Assembly: GCF_033807535.1 (NCBI RefSeq)
Contig: NZ_CP136856.1
Coordinates: 330,001-394,000 of the forward strand
Source of the DNA: Oceanisphaera sp. IT1-181
GTDB taxonomy: Bacteria > Pseudomonadota > Gammaproteobacteria > Enterobacterales > Aeromonadaceae
Reading direction: 5' to 3'
Length of the DNA: 64,000 nucleotides
In this document: one piece after another, positions 62,788 through 64,000 of the stretch
How positions within the stretch are numbered: the first letter of the stretch is position 1
Layout: every line of letters starts with the position of its first letter
The notes under the pieces: model-generated
Told to the model about the DNA's origin: nothing
The model's database searches: none
What the model saw: the letters and a program-made list of their open reading frames with translations, nothing else
Translations under genes and position numbers: made by a program

Positions 62788-63765
62788 ATGAGCAACGACT
62801 TTAGCTTCGCTATCAACAGCATTAATTTCGACGAAAATTATCTTCCTTCAGACAACTCGCGCATTACTACTAACTTTGCCAACTTGGCCAGAGGCGAGAG
62901 TCGTCAACAAAATTTGCGCAACACCTTAGCGATGATCAACAATCGTTTCAACGCCCTAGCACACTGGGATAACCCCAAGGCCGATCGTTACTCTGTAGAG
63001 CTGGAAATCATTTCCGTTGATATGAAGGTACAGGGCAATGAGATTGCCTTTCCTAGCATTGAAATCTTGCAGACCTATATTGTTGATCACATCACCAAGC
63101 AACGTATTGCAGGCATTGTAGGCAATAACTTTTCCTCTTATGTGCGAGATTATGACTTTAGCGTTTTGCTGTTGGATCATAATAAAGGCCAAGCTAAATT
63201 TAGTATTCCAGAGGACTTTGGTGATCTGCATGGCAAACTCTTCCAATACTTTTTGAGCTCAGATACTTACCAGCAAAACTTTAAGAAACTGCCGGTAATC
63301 TGCCTCAGTGTTTCAGATAATAAGACCTATCATCAGACTGAAAATCAGCATCCTACCTTAGGTGTTGAATATCAGCCTAATGAGTCATCGTTAACTGAAA
63401 CCTACTTTAAGAAGATGGGCTTTGAAGTGCGCTACTTTATGCCGCCTCATTGTGCTGCACCGTTGGCGTTCTATTTCTTTGGTGACTTGTTAAACGATTA
63501 CAGCAATCTTGAGCTGATAGGCACAATCAGCACCATGGAATCGTTCCAACGAATTTACCGCCCAGAAATTTATAATGCGAACGCTACCGCTGGAAAAATC
63601 TATCAGCCAAATTTAAATAATTTAGATTTTTCATCAACGCAAATTGTTTATGATCGAGCAGAGCGTAATCAGTTAGCAGTGGCTCAAGGGAAGTTTACGG
63701 AAGAAAACTTCATCAAGCCCTATCAAGCGATTCTTGAAGAATGGTCCGCTAGCTACGCTTCTTAA
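62788..63765 (+). CDS. mesX: MesX, partner of methionine synthase MesD (DUF1852)
   Basis: 325 aa, full length, MSNDFSFAINSINFDENYLPSDNSRITTNFANLARGESRQQNLRNTLAMINNRFN. Recognised as DUF1852, named MesX because it is required for the folate-independent core-MetE enzyme MesD in aerobic bacteria. Its exact chemistry (possibly oxygen-dependent supply of the methyl donor) is not settled. Operon with mesD, 42 nt apart; MetR-like regulator upstream. Confidence 0.88.
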   Translation: MSNDFSFAINSINFDENYLPSDNSRITTNFANLARGESRQQNLRNTLAMINNRFNALAHWDNPKADRYSVELEIISVDMKVQGNEIAFPSIEILQTYIVDHITKQRIAGIVGNNFSSYVRDYDFSVLLLDHNKGQAKFSIPEDFGDLHGKLFQYFLSSDTYQQNFKKLPVICLSVSDNKTYHQTENQHPTLGVEYQPNESSLTETYFKKMGFEVRYFMPPHCAAPLAFYFFGDLLNDYSNLELIGTISTMESFQRIYRPEIYNANATAGKIYQPNLNNLDFSSTQIVYDRAERNQLAVAQGKFTEENFIKPYQAILEEWSASYAS

Positions 63766-63807
63766 GTTCGGTCTTTATAATTAACGAAAATATAAACGGT
63801 ACTTATT

Positions 63808-64000
63808 ATGAAAAAATTATTACCTACATCAACGGCAGGCAGTTTACCTAAACCTTTATGGTTGGCAGAGCCGGAAAAAATTTGGTCACCTTGGCGACTA
63901 GAAGGTGAAGAGTTAGTTGAAGGCAAGCAAGATGCACTGCGCGTGTGGCTGCAAGAGCAGCAGCACGCCGGCATTGATATTGTCAGTGACGGCGAGCAAA
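63808..64000 (+). CDS. mesD: MesD, core MetE-type methionine synthase (start only)
   Basis: 64 codons before the window ends. MKKLLPTSTAGSLPKPLWLAEPEKIWSPWRLEGEELVEGKQDALRVWLQEQQHAGIDIVSDGEQ is the N-terminus of the MetE C-terminal-domain family (AGSLPKP...IDIVSDGEQ), which lacks the folate-binding N-terminal half of MetE. Methylates homocysteine. The metal ligands lie beyond the window. Confidence 0.85.
   Translation, partial: MKKLLPTSTAGSLPKPLWLAEPEKIWSPWRLEGEELVEGKQDALRVWLQEQQHAGIDIVSDGEQ

Overview
The window reads as the chromosome of an aerobic, probably marine or brackish gammaproteobacterium. The str operon (rpsL-rpsG-fusA-tuf) preceded by tusDCB and a YheO-type regulator, the leuABCD/ilvIH pair and the overall protein sequences fit the Aeromonadales, with Oceanisphaera/Oceanimonas/Zobellella-like relatives most plausible. 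That placement is an inference from gene content and protein flavour; no database comparison was possible.

Layout. 1-1617: the end of an rrn operon (3' part of 23S, 5S, a terminator, and a leftover 5S tail with its own terminator). 1889-7575: a PIN-PhoH ATPase, the thiamine importer thiBPQ, a PilZ protein and a hotdog thioesterase. 7630-15495: leucine biosynthesis leuABCD on the minus strand, with a newly located leuL leader peptide and attenuator, divergent from ilvIH. 15753-22647: a YheO-like regulator, ridA, tusDCB and the str operon. 22756-27769: a mixed stretch with a DUF442/TIGR01244-type phosphatase-like protein, Fur-controlled bfd, a complete IS5-family (IS427-type) element, mgsA, a SieB-like membrane protein, a GlcG/HbpS protein and a RutR-like TetR regulator.

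28294-42849 is a large purine-catabolism island: xdhA-xdhB-xdhC (xanthine dehydrogenase and its Mo-cofactor maturation factor), guaD, an FCD-type GntR regulator, UspA, a SulP transporter, an AzgA/NCS2 purine permease, uraH, puuE, uraD and allA. Together these take guanine and hypoxanthine/xanthine to urate, then HIU to allantoin, allantoate and ureidoglycolate. No urate oxidase and no allantoicase or allantoate amidohydrolase is visible in the window, so both must be elsewhere or replaced. Two candidate regulatory inputs are readable: a RutR-type operator before xdhA, and an 18-bp perfect palindrome (core ATTGTATACAAT) between uraH and puuE. Related sites lie before the GntR gene and before a chemoreceptor gene.

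43257-53230 carries an AI-2E family permease, a chemoreceptor, a DUF2797 protein, an FMN reductase, a small secreted protein made of three copies of one motif, an RhlE-like helicase, an ISAs1-type transposase remnant, a DUF3147 membrane protein and rlmA. 53676-57200 is a scarred region: amt, an IS903-like transposase remnant, an AT-rich 2-hydroxyacid dehydrogenase with Ile at the usual substrate-Arg position, and a broken partial second copy of amt with its upstream DNA. 57425-60930 is a phnDCEE-type importer. 61424-64000 holds a MetR-like LysR regulator next to mesX (DUF1852) and the start of mesD, a folate-independent methionine synthase pair.

The best candidates for something undescribed are the triplicated-motif secreted protein (48518-48928), the possible purine regulon that includes a chemoreceptor, and the amt duplication bracketing an atypical dehydrogenase.
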